A stretch of DNA of 46,871 nt from NCBI RefSeq assembly GCF_002160865.1, contig NZ_NFLJ01000024.1, forward strand, positions 1-46,871. Reading direction: 5' to 3'. The position numbers and the translations under genes are program-made. Positions within the stretch are counted from its first letter, which is position 1, and the number at the start of each line of letters is the position of its first letter. Shown here piece by piece: positions 8,205-16,589 of the stretch. The notes below the pieces were generated by a model. The model searched no databases, had not been told where the DNA came from, and was given only the letters and a program-made list of their open reading frames with translations. This DNA comes from Massiliimicrobium timonense. Lineage in GTDB: Bacteria; Bacillota_I; Bacilli_A; Erysipelotrichales; Coprobacillaceae.

Positions 8205-9794
8205 ATGTCAGAATTGAAAGAAGAAGTACAAAAGCGTAGAACTTTTGCGATTATATCGCATCCAGATGCGGGAAAAACAACTTTAACAGAAAAATTCCTT
8301 CTTTATGGTGGTGCGATTCAAGAAGCCGGAATGGTCAAAGGGAAAAAACAATCTAAACATGCGGTGAGTGACTGGATGGAAATTGAAAAACAAAGAGGGA
8401 TTTCTGTTACATCCTCTGTTTTACAATTTAATTATGATGGGTTCTGTATTAATATCTTGGATACACCGGGACATCAGGATTTCTCTGAAGATACTTATCG
8501 TACGTTAATGGCAGCAGATAGTGCAGTCATGGTCATAGATGGTTCTAAAGGGGTCGAAGATCAGACACGTAAATTATTTAAGGTTTGTGCCATGCGACAT
8601 ATTCCTATTTTTACATTTATTAATAAAATGGATCGAGAAGCGAAAGACCCCTATGAGTTAATGGAAGAAATTGAAAGAGAATTAGGTGTGGAAACATGTG
8701 CCATTAACTGGCCAATTGGTTGTGGTAAGGAATTTAAAGGTGTCTATGAACGCCAAAACAATGAAGTCATTCGTTTTATTCCTGTACAAGGTGGTAAAAA
8801 AGAAGTTGATGTTGAAATATGTGATGTTCAAGATGAATCTTTAAAAGAACAGCTAGGAGAAACATTATATCAACAATTACAAGATGATATTGAATTGTTG
8901 GATGGTGCAGGTGCTCAATTTGATCTTGAACGTGTGCGACATGGTGAATTATCACCTGTATGTTTTGGTTCGGCCTTAACAAATTTTGGAGTAGAACCTT
9001 TCTTAAAACACTTTTTAGAAATGACAACATCACCATTACCTCGTATGAGTAATATTGGTGAAATTGATCCGTTTTCAGAAGATTTTAGTGCCTTTGTTTT
9101 TAAGATTCAAGCGAATATGAATAAGGCACATCGTGACCGTATGGCTTTTATGCGTATTTGTTCAGGAAAGTTTACAAAAGGTATGGAAGTTTTCCATTAT
9201 CAAGGGAATAAAAAAATCAAACTGAATCAATCTAAGCAATTAATGGCAGAAAACCGAGAAGAAGTAGAAGAAGCTTATTCGGGTGATATTATTGGTGTTT
9301 TTGATCCGGGTATCTTTTCAATTGGTGATACTTTATGTCCAGCAAAAAATAAATTTGCCTATGAAGGTATACCGACATTTGCCCCAGAACATTTTTCAAT
9401 GATTCGTAATAAAGATACGATGAAACGTAAACAGTTTGTTAAGGGTGTTGAACAGATTGCTCAAGAAGGAGCCATTCAGATTTTTACTGAACTAGGTGGC
9501 GGTATGGAAGAAATCATTGTAGGCGTTGTTGGTGTTTTACAATTTGAAGTTTTATCATATCGTTTAAAGAATGAATATAATGTGGATATTATTAGTACAC
9601 CACTGCCTTATCAATATATTCGCTGGATTAAAAATAAAGATGTTGATTTTAAAAAGTTAAATCTTTCTTCAGATACAAAAAAAGTACAAGATTTAAAAGG
9701 ACAATATCTTTTATTGTTTTCTAATGAATGGGGTGTTCGTTGGGCAACTGATAAAAATCCTGATCTTGTTTTAGCTGAATTTTCACAGAATTAA
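8205..9794 (+). CDS. prfC: Peptide chain release factor 3
   Basis: RF3 is the translational GTPase that recycles RF1/RF2 from the ribosome after termination. At 529 residues it is full length. GTPase motifs: G1 SHPDAGKTT (about 19-27), G2 GISVTSS, G3 DTPGHQDF, G4 NKMD. These are followed by the RF3-specific second domain and the C-terminal domain. A longer reading from GTG 8190 is unlikely because the site GTGAGGAGG would then be coding; ATG 8205 sits 7 nt after it. The gene is monocistronic between its own promoter and a strong terminator. Confidence 0.96.
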   Translation: MSELKEEVQKRRTFAIISHPDAGKTTLTEKFLLYGGAIQEAGMVKGKKQSKHAVSDWMEIEKQRGISVTSSVLQFNYDGFCINILDTPGHQDFSEDTYRTLMAADSAVMVIDGSKGVEDQTRKLFKVCAMRHIPIFTFINKMDREAKDPYELMEEIERELGVETCAINWPIGCGKEFKGVYERQNNEVIRFIPVQGGKKEVDVEICDVQDESLKEQLGETLYQQLQDDIELLDGAGAQFDLERVRHGELSPVCFGSALTNFGVEPFLKHFLEMTTSPLPRMSNIGEIDPFSEDFSAFVFKIQANMNKAHRDRMAFMRICSGKFTKGMEVFHYQGNKKIKLNQSKQLMAENREEVEEAYSGDIIGVFDPGIFSIGDTLCPAKNKFAYEGIPTFAPEHFSMIRNKDTMKRKQFVKGVEQIAQEGAIQIFTELGGGMEEIIVGVVGVLQFEVLSYRLKNEYNVDIISTPLPYQYIRWIKNKDVDFKKLNLSSDTKKVQDLKGQYLLLFSNEWGVRWATDKNPDLVLAEFSQN

Positions 9795-9820
9795 TGATAC
9801 TCCTCGAGTATCATTTTTCT
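9793..9820 (+). terminator. Terminator of prfC
   Basis: A 10-bp stem, AATGATACTC / GAGTATCATT, with a 3-nt loop, followed by TTTCTTTTTT. It begins in the prfC stop codon. Confidence 0.88.
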
Positions 9821-9839
9821 TTTTTAGCTATTTAAAAAG

Positions 9840-9848
9840 TGATAGAAT
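9840..9848 (+). promoter_or_regulatory. Extended -10 of the Cys-rich small protein gene
   Basis: TGATAGAAT gives an extended -10 (TAGAAT at 9843-9848). The -35 is weak. The strong site AAGGAGGTG follows. Confidence 0.45.
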
Positions 9849-9869
9849 ACATTTAAGGAGGTGTCACCT

Positions 9870-10112
9870 GTGGCTAATGAAGGAAAGCGTTGTTATTGTC
9901 GATGTATTCAAGATATGCGTATGCAAATAGGCAAAGAAGAATTGACGATTTTTCATCACAACCAGATTTATGCATGTATGGTTCGTACAGGTGACAAGGA
10001 GGTTTCTTTTTATAAGATTTATGGGGAAGAATTTTCTTTAAGTTGCAGTGAAACAGAATTTAAGGAATATTTTCGTTTTGTCAAATATAAATCATCTGAT
10101 GAGAAATTGTGA
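9870..10112 (+). CDS. Small Cys-containing conserved-type hypothetical protein
   Basis: I do not recognise this family. The protein has 80 residues and starts at GTG 9870 (MANEGKRCYCRC), 8 nt after AAGGAGG; an upstream in-frame GTG at 9861 lies inside the ribosome site and is rejected. The N-terminus carries a C-x-C-x-C cluster (residues 8, 10, 12), which could bind metal, with two more cysteines near 36 and 57. The rest looks like a small alpha/beta fold with no signal peptide or membrane segment. It ends about 50 nt before the degenerate P-type ATPase gene, which has its own possible promoter. A functional link is speculative. Confidence 0.72.
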   Translation: MANEGKRCYCRCIQDMRMQIGKEELTIFHHNQIYACMVRTGDKEVSFYKIYGEEFSLSCSETEFKEYFRFVKYKSSDEKL

Positions 10113-10119
10113 TGTTTCT

Positions 10120-10147
10120 TTGTTTTTTATGAAAAATATGTTATGAT
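10120..10147 (+). promoter_or_regulatory. Promoter of the P-type ATPase-like gene
   Basis: -35 TTGTTT (10120-10125), 16-nt spacer, -10 TATGAT (10142-10147) with an extended TG (TGTTATGAT). It lies directly before AGAAAGGGTGAT. Confidence 0.5.
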
Positions 10148-10162
10148 GTCGTAGAAAGGGTG

Positions 10163-12112
10163 ATGACTTTGTCAAAAAAGACTTTTGAAATTTCAAATAT
10201 TCAATCCGTTGAAGAATTAAATCATTTAAGTTTAAAACTCAATGAAAAAGAACAAGTTTCGCATATTAAAGTCAATAAAGATAGTATTGTTTTTCATTGT
10301 CTTGATATTGATGCTTTATTAAGTTTAATCCAGAGTGTGAATAAAGACTTTGTTGTAAAAGAAGTGATTGATGGGAAAAAACGTGAATATGATTTTGCCA
10401 AAAAGAAAGAACGTCAATATTATTTCATGTTTAAAAATATGTTAACAGAAGATGATATTTATGTGCTGGTTGAAAGAATTGAAAAAGATCGTAGATATCA
10501 TGATGTGCATTATGATGGACAAAATAAACTTTTATTATTGAAATCTAGTCAAAGAGATGTTTTAAGTCTGTTAAGAAAAGAATTATTTAAGATTAATCCA
10601 TCGGTGGAGATTATTGAACATCACCGACCTATCCGTTCACAGGATGTTTTCAATCAAAAATTTCTTCAGATGTATATACGTATTGGTATTTTGCTCGTTG
10701 TTGTTGCTTTAGCATTAGTTACATCTAAAGATGATACAATTATGACACCTATTTTATGGTTAATCACAGTCATTTTATTAGGTATGCCTTTACTCAAAAA
10801 AGGATGGGGAGATCTTTTATCTAAGAAGTTTTTCAGTGAATCATTACTTGTTTTTATCGCTATGATTTTTGGTGTTATTTCTGGGGCATATATTGAAACA
10901 TGTGTGGCTTTAATTGTCTATGAATTATCGACGCCATTTTTAAACAAAGTTCTGGAACGTTCATTGCATAAGATTGATAATGCTGTAGAAATGCCGGAAA
11001 CTGGGATGCGTTATCAAGATGGACAAACAGAAAAGGTTTCATTATATGATGTTGAAATTGGTGATATTTTAATTGTAAAACCGGGTGAAACAGTGTCTAT
11101 TCCCGGAACGATTGATAAAGGTGTTTCAGCCATCAGTACTTATTCAAATACAAGTACATATGAACCGGTTGTAGTAAAAAAAGGCAGTCATGTCAGCAGT
11201 GGTGATGTCAATGTGGGTGAAAGTGAGCTTTATGTACAGGTTGATGAAACTTATGAAAGTTCTAATTATATGAATTTAATGAATATTGCCAGTGTAGCTC
11301 CTGTCTATGAATCAAAAACTGAAAAATATACAAAACGACTGGCAAAATTCTATACTCCAGTTATGGTTGCTTTGGGATTGTTGTTAGGTATTGTTTTACC
11401 ACTCATTCAATTTGAAGAATATGGTTCTTATATTCATGTTGGAGCTGTTTTCCTTGTGATATCGGGAGCTTTATCAAGTGATCAGGCAACATCTTTAGGA
11501 ATGCTGGCAGGTTTTGCAAAAGCTTTTCAACATGGTATTATTGTTGAATCATCAATGGGGTTAGATTCTATTAATGCAGCACAGACGATTGTTTATGATC
11601 GTTTTGATGGTGTGGAAGTCACAAATGAGGAATTAAATCTTTTTAAGAAGCTTTCACATATGGGAAGAACACTTGTCATTTATAATGATGGACCTGTGGC
11701 ATTGGAAGATGATCAGTATAAAATTTATAATGATTTAACAAATGCTCAAAAATTAGAAAAAATGGAATCTATGACAGCACCTGTTGTTTATATTGGAGAT
11801 ACTTTTAAAGATATTGAGCTTTTACAGAAAAGTTATGTTGGTATTTCTCGTGGAGGATTAGCTGATCCTAAAGTTGTTGAAAATAGTGATATTGTATTGA
11901 TCGATGCTGATTTAAATAGGGTTTATGAAACATTTGTAATCGCAAGAAAGATGCGTACTATTGCGGTTGCAAATAATATTTTGACAGTTGTGGTGAAAGT
12001 CGCAATGCTTATTACAGCCTTAAGCTGGACGGTTGTCCCTTTATGGGCTATTGTATTGATTGAGATTTTATTAAAAGCTTTTGTTATGCGTAATTCAACA
12101 TGTATTTTATAG
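10163..12112 (+). CDS. Degenerate P1B-type ATPase-like membrane protein, predicted catalytically inactive
   Basis: 649 residues with the layout of a heavy-metal P-type ATPase but without its chemistry. Two HMA-like folds (about 5-70 and 85-155) both lack CxxC. Membrane helices and an actuator-like domain follow. TGES is replaced by TYEP (332-335), the transmembrane CPC by GAL (435-437) and DKTGT by DRFDG (479-483). GDGxND reads GDTFKD (545-550). Only about 66 residues separate the Asp from GD, against 196 in the window's CopA, so the ATP-binding N domain is missing. Spacing elsewhere matches CopA exactly (44 residues from CPC position to Asp). The frame is intact over the whole length, with its own promoter and terminator, so it is probably functional in another role. 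ATG 10163 is used; TTG 10169 fits the ribosome site better. Confidence 0.85.
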   Translation: MTLSKKTFEISNIQSVEELNHLSLKLNEKEQVSHIKVNKDSIVFHCLDIDALLSLIQSVNKDFVVKEVIDGKKREYDFAKKKERQYYFMFKNMLTEDDIYVLVERIEKDRRYHDVHYDGQNKLLLLKSSQRDVLSLLRKELFKINPSVEIIEHHRPIRSQDVFNQKFLQMYIRIGILLVVVALALVTSKDDTIMTPILWLITVILLGMPLLKKGWGDLLSKKFFSESLLVFIAMIFGVISGAYIETCVALIVYELSTPFLNKVLERSLHKIDNAVEMPETGMRYQDGQTEKVSLYDVEIGDILIVKPGETVSIPGTIDKGVSAISTYSNTSTYEPVVVKKGSHVSSGDVNVGESELYVQVDETYESSNYMNLMNIASVAPVYESKTEKYTKRLAKFYTPVMVALGLLLGIVLPLIQFEEYGSYIHVGAVFLVISGALSSDQATSLGMLAGFAKAFQHGIIVESSMGLDSINAAQTIVYDRFDGVEVTNEELNLFKKLSHMGRTLVIYNDGPVALEDDQYKIYNDLTNAQKLEKMESMTAPVVYIGDTFKDIELLQKSYVGISRGGLADPKVVENSDIVLIDADLNRVYETFVIARKMRTIAVANNILTVVVKVAMLITALSWTVVPLWAIVLIEILLKAFVMRNSTCIL

Positions 12113-12137
12113 AGTAGACATGTCTACTCTTTTTTTG
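12111..12137 (+). terminator. Terminator after the P-type ATPase-like gene
   Basis: A perfect 20-nt palindrome, AGAGTAGACATGTCTACTCT (12111-12130), is followed by six T. The ribosome site of the next gene begins immediately after. Confidence 0.85.
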
Positions 12138-12148
12138 GAGGTGAAATG

Positions 12149-13267
12149 ATGAAATTTGTGATTGCTCCAGATTCTTTTAAAGAAAGTATGAGTGCTATCG
12201 AAGCCAGTTTACAAATTCAAGAGGCTATTCATGATTATGATGCCTCTTTTATCACTCAGTGTCTGCCTATGGCTGATGGAGGAGAAGGAACGCTTGAAAC
12301 ATTAATGAGCAGTTTATCGGGACAGATCATGATGTATGAAGTGACCGGTGTCTGTTTTGAAAAACGCTCTGTACCTATAGCGATTATCAATGATTGTGCC
12401 ATTATTGAATGTGCCAAGGTATGTGGTTTAGAATTACTGGATGAGCAACATAAAAATCCTTATCTTACAACAACTTATGGGTTGGGTGAATTAATTTTAA
12501 AAGCATTGGATTTATCGATGTCACGCATCATGATTTGTTTAGGAGGTAGTGCAACAAATGATGGAGGAATAGGATTGCTGATGGCTTTAGGTGTACAATT
12601 TTTAGATTGTCATCATCAGCCTGTCATACCAACAATGAAAGGTTTAAAAGATATTGAATATATTGATTGGTGTGGTTTGGATCAGCGATTAAAAGATGTT
12701 GAATTGATAGGTGTATGTGATGTGTCCAATCCTTTGTGTGGAAAACAGGGAGCAACTTATGTCTATGGACCACAAAAAGGATTGCATCTTGATGAATGTG
12801 AAAGCATTGATCAGGCTATGCAAAGATATGCTCAACTTATAGAAATATCTCAACCTAGCTACCAGTCATTTCCCGGTGCAGGAGCAGCCGGAGGACTGGG
12901 ATATGCTTTGTTGTTATGTGGAGGACATTTAGAACGAGGTTTTGAAGTGGTTAGTCGTATTTCTAGGCTGGAAGATGCTATTGCATCATGTGATTGTGTC
13001 ATCGTTGGTGAAGGAAAAATGGATTACCAGACACAATATGGAAAAACGCCTTATGGTGTTTTACAGATAGCTAAAAAATATCATAAAAAAGTTTATGCTT
13101 TTTGTGGACGTGTTGAAGATTTAGATGTCCTTCAATCATGGGGATTTGAAAATGTATGGTCTATTACTCCAACATCGATGCTCTTAGCTCAAGCTTTACA
13201 GAAAGGAAAAGAAAATTTAAAACAATGTGTTTTTACACATATGGAGGAAATGCTTCATGGAATATAA
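12149..13267 (+). CDS. glxK: Glycerate kinase
   Basis: This enzyme phosphorylates D-glycerate with ATP, feeding it into lower glycolysis. The 372-residue type I glycerate kinase has FVIAPDSFKESMSA at the N-terminus, MADGGEGT (about 45-52), LGGSATNDGGIG (about 131-142), GAGAAGGLGYAL (about 245-256) and GEGKMDYQTQYGKTP (about 289-303), all diagnostic. ATG 12149 is preferred over ATG 12146 by spacing to GGAGGTGA and by the conserved start MKFVIAPDSFK. It overlaps the pseudouridine synthase gene by 11 nt. No separate promoter is seen; transcription may come from read-through of the preceding terminator. Confidence 0.94.
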   Translation: MKFVIAPDSFKESMSAIEASLQIQEAIHDYDASFITQCLPMADGGEGTLETLMSSLSGQIMMYEVTGVCFEKRSVPIAIINDCAIIECAKVCGLELLDEQHKNPYLTTTYGLGELILKALDLSMSRIMICLGGSATNDGGIGLLMALGVQFLDCHHQPVIPTMKGLKDIEYIDWCGLDQRLKDVELIGVCDVSNPLCGKQGATYVYGPQKGLHLDECESIDQAMQRYAQLIEISQPSYQSFPGAGAAGGLGYALLLCGGHLERGFEVVSRISRLEDAIASCDCVIVGEGKMDYQTQYGKTPYGVLQIAKKYHKKVYAFCGRVEDLDVLQSWGFENVWSITPTSMLLAQALQKGKENLKQCVFTHMEEMLHGI

Positions 13268-14099
13268 AGTCAATAATGATACAACATTACTTTCCTTTTT
13301 ATTGGAACAGACATCTAAAAAGAGAAATGAATTAAAAAATCTTTTGAAATTTGAAAGAATTTATGTTGATGGACATATTCAAACACATTATGCATATCCT
13401 TTAAAGAAAGGACAAATCGTTTCGATAGGGAAAAAGAAGGCGGAATTACCTTTTCCTATTGTTTATGAAGATCAGGAAATCATTGTGATTGATAAGCCTT
13501 GTGGATTATTAAGTGAAGCAACGGATAAAGAGAGTCAAAAGACAGCTTATATGATTATCAAAACATATTTATCTAAGAAAAAAGAAAAAATCTTTCTTGT
13601 GCATCGTTTAGATCAATATACATCTGGTCTTTTAATGTTTGTGAAAAGTCAAAAACTTTATGATTTACTGACGCATCACTGGAATCAATATGTCAAAACA
13701 AGGGGATATGTGGCGATTGTAGAAGGACATATGAAAAAAACACATGGAACGATTGATAATTATTTATGTGAATCAAAAACACAGAATATTTATATTACGA
13801 ATAAACGTCATGGCAAAAGAGCTATTACACATTATCGTGTGATTGCCTCATCATCACAATATAGTTTATTAGAAATCTATTTAGACACAGGACGTAAAAA
13901 TCAGATTCGTGTGCATCTTTCTTCTTTGCATCATCCTATTGTCGGAGATGATAAATATGGAGCTTCATGTAATCCTATCAAAAGATTAGGCTTACATGCT
14001 CATGAGCTGATGTTTATTCATCCACTGACACAAAGAGAAATGCGTTTTGTATCACCAACTCCACAGGTTTTTGAAAGTTTATTTAAAAAGAGAAAATAA
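13257..14099 (+). CDS. RNA pseudouridine synthase, RluA/RluD family
   Basis: It isomerises uridine to pseudouridine in rRNA or tRNA. The 280-residue protein has an S4-like RNA-binding N-terminus (about 8-60), then the catalytic domain with the motif HRLDQYTSGL, whose D119 is the catalytic aspartate, and the YVAIVEG and GRKNQIRVHLSS motifs of the RluA family. The start ATG 13257 lies 10 codons inside a longer reading and is chosen because TGGAGGAAA precedes it; it overlaps the glycerate kinase stop. Members of this family are hard to tell apart, so the target base is not assigned. Confidence 0.9.
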   Translation: MEYKVNNDTTLLSFLLEQTSKKRNELKNLLKFERIYVDGHIQTHYAYPLKKGQIVSIGKKKAELPFPIVYEDQEIIVIDKPCGLLSEATDKESQKTAYMIIKTYLSKKKEKIFLVHRLDQYTSGLLMFVKSQKLYDLLTHHWNQYVKTRGYVAIVEGHMKKTHGTIDNYLCESKTQNIYITNKRHGKRAITHYRVIASSSQYSLLEIYLDTGRKNQIRVHLSSLHHPIVGDDKYGASCNPIKRLGLHAHELMFIHPLTQREMRFVSPTPQVFESLFKKRK

Positions 14100-14110
14100 G
14101 AAAAATATGG

Positions 14111-14139
14111 TTGACAGATAAGAAAAAATACATTATGAT
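14111..14139 (+). promoter_or_regulatory. Promoter of infC-rpmI-rplT
   Basis: -35 TTGACA (14111-14116), exact 17-nt spacer, -10 TATGAT (14134-14139). A leader of about 150 nt follows. Confidence 0.8.
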
Positions 14140-14145
14140 ATACAA

Positions 14146-14275
14146 GTAAATGAAAAGTAGTGGAAAGAAGAAGTGCCTACTTCTCGCCTGAGTGTTGATG
14201 ACGCTAGGCTTATGTCACTAAGATGAATATCTTAATGTCAATTTGTGGGTACTTTATGTGCTCACTTTTTATTTC
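14146..14275 (+). ncRNA. Structured leader of infC-rpmI-rplT (L20-type autoregulatory leader) with attenuator
   Basis: Between promoter and infC lies a folded leader. AAGTAG (14155-14160) can pair with CTACTT (14178-14183), a central GCCTGAG..CTAGGC segment can form a second helix, and the leader ends in a terminator-like hairpin: GTGGGTAC (14245-14252) with GTGCTCAC (14258-14265), then TTTTTATTT. In Bacillus, ribosomal protein L20 binds the infC leader and causes premature termination. The same position and layout support that mechanism here; L20 binding itself is inference. Confidence 0.7.
14245..14274 (+). terminator. Attenuator hairpin in the infC leader
   Basis: An 8-bp stem with two G-U pairs and a 5-nt loop, followed by TTTTTATTT, 30 nt before the infC start. 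Confidence 0.75.
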
Positions 14276-14303
14276 AACTACACATATATAGGAGGTGGCT
14301 ATT

Positions 14304-14834
14304 ATTAGCAAGTATAACAATCAATCAAATGACGATTTAGTGAATGAAAAGATTCGTTTCAAGGAAGTTCTTGTGATTGATCAAAATGGTGATCAGTTAG
14401 GGGTTATGTCACGTAATCAGGCTATTAATGTAGCTTATGATCAGGATTTGGATTTAGTCTGCGTAGCACCAAAAGCAAAAACACCTGTATGTCGTATTAT
14501 GGACTATGGAAAATATCGTTTTGAACAGCAGAAGAAACAAAAAGAAATGAAGAAAAATTCTAAAACAGTATCTTTAAAAGAAACACAATTATCTCCAACA
14601 ATTGATGTTCATGATAAGAATGTGAAATTAAAGAGAACATTAAAATGGTTGGAATCTGGTGATAAAGTAAAGATTGCAGTACGTTTTAGAGGAAGACAAC
14701 TCGCTCATATTGATATTGGTCAAAAAATACTGGATGATTTCGTCGCTGAATGTGCAGATTATTGCGTTATTGAAAAACCTGCCAAATTAGAAGGGCGAAC
14801 ATTAACTGCTATATTAGCACCAAAGAAAAAATAA
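14304..14834 (+). CDS. infC: Translation initiation factor IF-3 (AUU start)
   Basis: IF-3 keeps the 30S subunit free and checks the initiator tRNA/start codon. The 176-residue protein has the N-domain segment [17 protein letters not shown], the linker [16 protein letters not shown] and the C-domain [17 protein letters not shown]. There is no ATG/GTG at a sensible place: GTG 14295 lies inside the ribosome site GGAGGTGG. ATT 14304 sits 8 nt after GGAGG and yields MSK, matching IF-3 starts known to use AUU. ATT 14301 is the alternative. AUU starts make infC translation sensitive to IF-3 itself, a known autoregulatory device. Confidence 0.93.
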   Translation: MSKYNNQSNDDLVNEKIRFKEVLVIDQNGDQLGVMSRNQAINVAYDQDLDLVCVAPKAKTPVCRIMDYGKYRFEQQKKQKEMKKNSKTVSLKETQLSPTIDVHDKNVKLKRTLKWLESGDKVKIAVRFRGRQLAHIDIGQKILDDFVAECADYCVIEKPAKLEGRTLTAILAPKKK

Positions 14835-14851
14835 CAGGAGGATATTGGATT

Positions 14852-15046
14852 ATGCCAAAAATGAAATCTCATAGTGGACTTAAAAAACGTTTAAAAAGAA
14901 CTGGTTCAGGAAAATATAAACGTGGACATGCGTATGTTTCACATTTATCTCATAACAAAACTCATAAACAGAAGAAACATTTAGCAAAAGCAACTTTAGT
15001 ACACCCTTCAGATATGAAACGTATTAAATCAAGATTACAAGGGTAA
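14852..15046 (+). CDS. rpmI: 50S ribosomal protein L35
   Basis: 64 residues, highly basic, beginning with [20 protein letters not shown] and ending in the conserved MKRIKSRL segment; length is exactly that of the L35 family. It is a structural protein of the large subunit. It lies 17 nt after infC with SD CAGGAGG and 18 nt before rplT, so the three genes form the classical operon under L20 control. Confidence 0.98.
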   Translation: MPKMKSHSGLKKRLKRTGSGKYKRGHAYVSHLSHNKTHKQKKHLAKATLVHPSDMKRIKSRLQG

Positions 15047-15064
15047 TGAATAGGAGGATAAAAA

Positions 15065-15424
15065 ATGGCAAGAGTTAAAGGTGGATATACAACAAGACGT
15101 AGAAGAAAGAAAGTCTTAAAATTAGCCAAAGGATATTTTGGTTCTAAACATGCGTTATATAAAACAGCTCATGAACAAGTCATGAACTCTTTAGAATATG
15201 CATATAGAGATAGAAGAAATTTAAAACGTGAAATGAGAAGATTATGGATTGCACGTATTAATGCAGCTGCAAGAATGAATGATATTTCTTATTCAAAATT
15301 AATGCATGGTTTAAAATTAGCAAATGTTGATATTAACAGAAAAATGTTATCTGAAATCGCTATTGCTGATCCTGAAGGATTTACAGCAATCGTAGATACA
15401 GCTAAAAAAGCATTGGCTCAATAA
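15065..15424 (+). CDS. rplT: 50S ribosomal protein L20
   Basis: 119 residues, the normal L20 length. The basic N-terminal extension [19 protein letters not shown] is followed by the helical domain [21 protein letters not shown]20 binds 23S rRNA early in 50S assembly; in Bacillus it also represses its own operon through the infC leader, for which a candidate structure is seen at 14146-14275. It is the last gene of the operon, followed within 3 nt by a terminator. Confidence 0.98.
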   Translation: MARVKGGYTTRRRRKKVLKLAKGYFGSKHALYKTAHEQVMNSLEYAYRDRRNLKREMRRLWIARINAAARMNDISYSKLMHGLKLANVDINRKMLSEIAIADPEGFTAIVDTAKKALAQ

Positions 15425-15426
15425 TG

Positions 15427-15449
15427 AAAGAGGGAAACCTCTTTTTTTG
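15427..15449 (+). terminator. Terminator of infC-rpmI-rplT
   Basis: AAAGAGG-GAAA-CCTCTTT followed by TTTTG: a 7-bp stem with a GNRA-type loop. Confidence 0.85.
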
Positions 15450-15487
15450 TTTTTTTATGAAAATATGGGGAATAATTTTTAAGACTC

Positions 15488-15515
15488 TTGTGATGAAATT
15501 AAAAAGATGTATAAT
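15488..15515 (+). promoter_or_regulatory. Promoter of the M42 peptidase gene
   Basis: -35 TTGTGA (15488-15493), 16-nt spacer, -10 TATAAT (15510-15515), followed by CAGGAGG. Confidence 0.65.
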
Positions 15516-15536
15516 AGAGAAACAGGAGGTTTTCAA

Positions 15537-16589
15537 ATGGTTGATATTGAAATGTTAAAGCAGTTGAGTTTAATCAATGGTGTATCTGGATATGAAAAGC
15601 ATGTGACAAGATTCATGAAATCATATCTATTAGATATTGTAGATGAAATTCAATATGATGGTTTAGGAAGTATTATTGCTTTAAAAAGAGGAAAGATGCC
15701 TTTGAAAGTTTTATTGACTGCTCATGTTGATGAAATTGGATTTTTAGTGAAGAATATAGATGAACATGGATTTATACAAGTTCAGCCTGTAGGTGGATGG
15801 AATCCACGTTATTTACCATCATCTTTAATGAATATTGAAACACGTGATGGTCACAATATAAAAGGTGTCTTTGCTCTTAAACAACAGATTTCTAAAGAAA
15901 AGGCACTCACTATTGACGATATGTATTTAGATGTGGGAGCTTTGTCTAAACAGGATGTCTTAGATATGGGAGTTGGTAAAGGTGATCCTGTAACACCTGT
16001 ATCACATTTTATACAAAATGGAAAATGTCTATTATCGAAAGCATGGGATGATCGTGTTGGGGTCGCTGTTTTGATGGAGGTTATGAAACGTCTATATAAA
16101 GAAAAGATTGATCCAATGCTTTATGTAGCAGGAACAGTACAGGAGGAAGTTGGACTGCGAGGAGCCAAAACAGTTGCTCAAATGATTCAACCTGATTTGG
16201 CTTTGGCAATTGATGTGACGTTTTCATATGACTTGCCTGGTGGAGAACAAAACGATGTTCGCTTAGGTCAAGGTGTAGCTTTATGTGTGATGGATGGCAG
16301 TGTCATTGCTCATACAGGTTTATTAAAACAGATTGAAGATATTTGTCAAAGACATCAGATTCTTTATCAGTTAGATATGGATTTGGCAGGTGGTACAGAT
16401 TCTGGTGAATTAAGTAAAGCTGGTTCTGGTATTATGAATCTGACAGTTTCCATTCCAACACGTTATATGCATTCGCATTATACAATGGTTCATACTGATG
16501 ATTTTGAGGCGACTGTTGAAATGCTTGTTGCTTTTTTAAAGGAATTCGATGAAAAAATGTATTTAGCAATGTTGGAGGATAAAAGATAA
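15537..16589 (+). CDS. M42 family aminopeptidase/endoglucanase-type metallopeptidase
   Basis: A 350-residue cytoplasmic dinuclear metallopeptidase of the FrvX/glutamyl aminopeptidase group. Ligand motifs appear in order: AHVDEIGF (about 60-67), AWDDRVG (about 169-175), the catalytic pair in QEEVGLRGA (about 203-211), the Asp of AIDVT (about 224) and MHSHYTMVHTDD near 311-322. All look complete. ATG 15537 is chosen because CAGGAGG lies 8 nt upstream; a reading from 15507 would start inside the promoter region. It is coupled to the next gene by TAATG. Confidence 0.92.
   Translation: MVDIEMLKQLSLINGVSGYEKHVTRFMKSYLLDIVDEIQYDGLGSIIALKRGKMPLKVLLTAHVDEIGFLVKNIDEHGFIQVQPVGGWNPRYLPSSLMNIETRDGHNIKGVFALKQQISKEKALTIDDMYLDVGALSKQDVLDMGVGKGDPVTPVSHFIQNGKCLLSKAWDDRVGVAVLMEVMKRLYKEKIDPMLYVAGTVQEEVGLRGAKTVAQMIQPDLALAIDVTFSYDLPGGEQNDVRLGQGVALCVMDGSVIAHTGLLKQIEDICQRHQILYQLDMDLAGGTDSGELSKAGSGIMNLTVSIPTRYMHSHYTMVHTDDFEATVEMLVAFLKEFDEKMYLAMLEDKR

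Noticed and set aside
10163-12112. The P-type ATPase-like gene as an ordinary heavy-metal ATPase or as a broken pseudogene
   Set aside because: All catalytic motifs are replaced, so it is not an ordinary pump; the frame is uninterrupted with proper signals, so it is not an obvious pseudogene.
14295-14303. GTG start for infC at 14295
   Set aside because: This GTG is part of GGAGGTGG, the ribosome site; AUU at 14304 matches the known IF-3 start usage.
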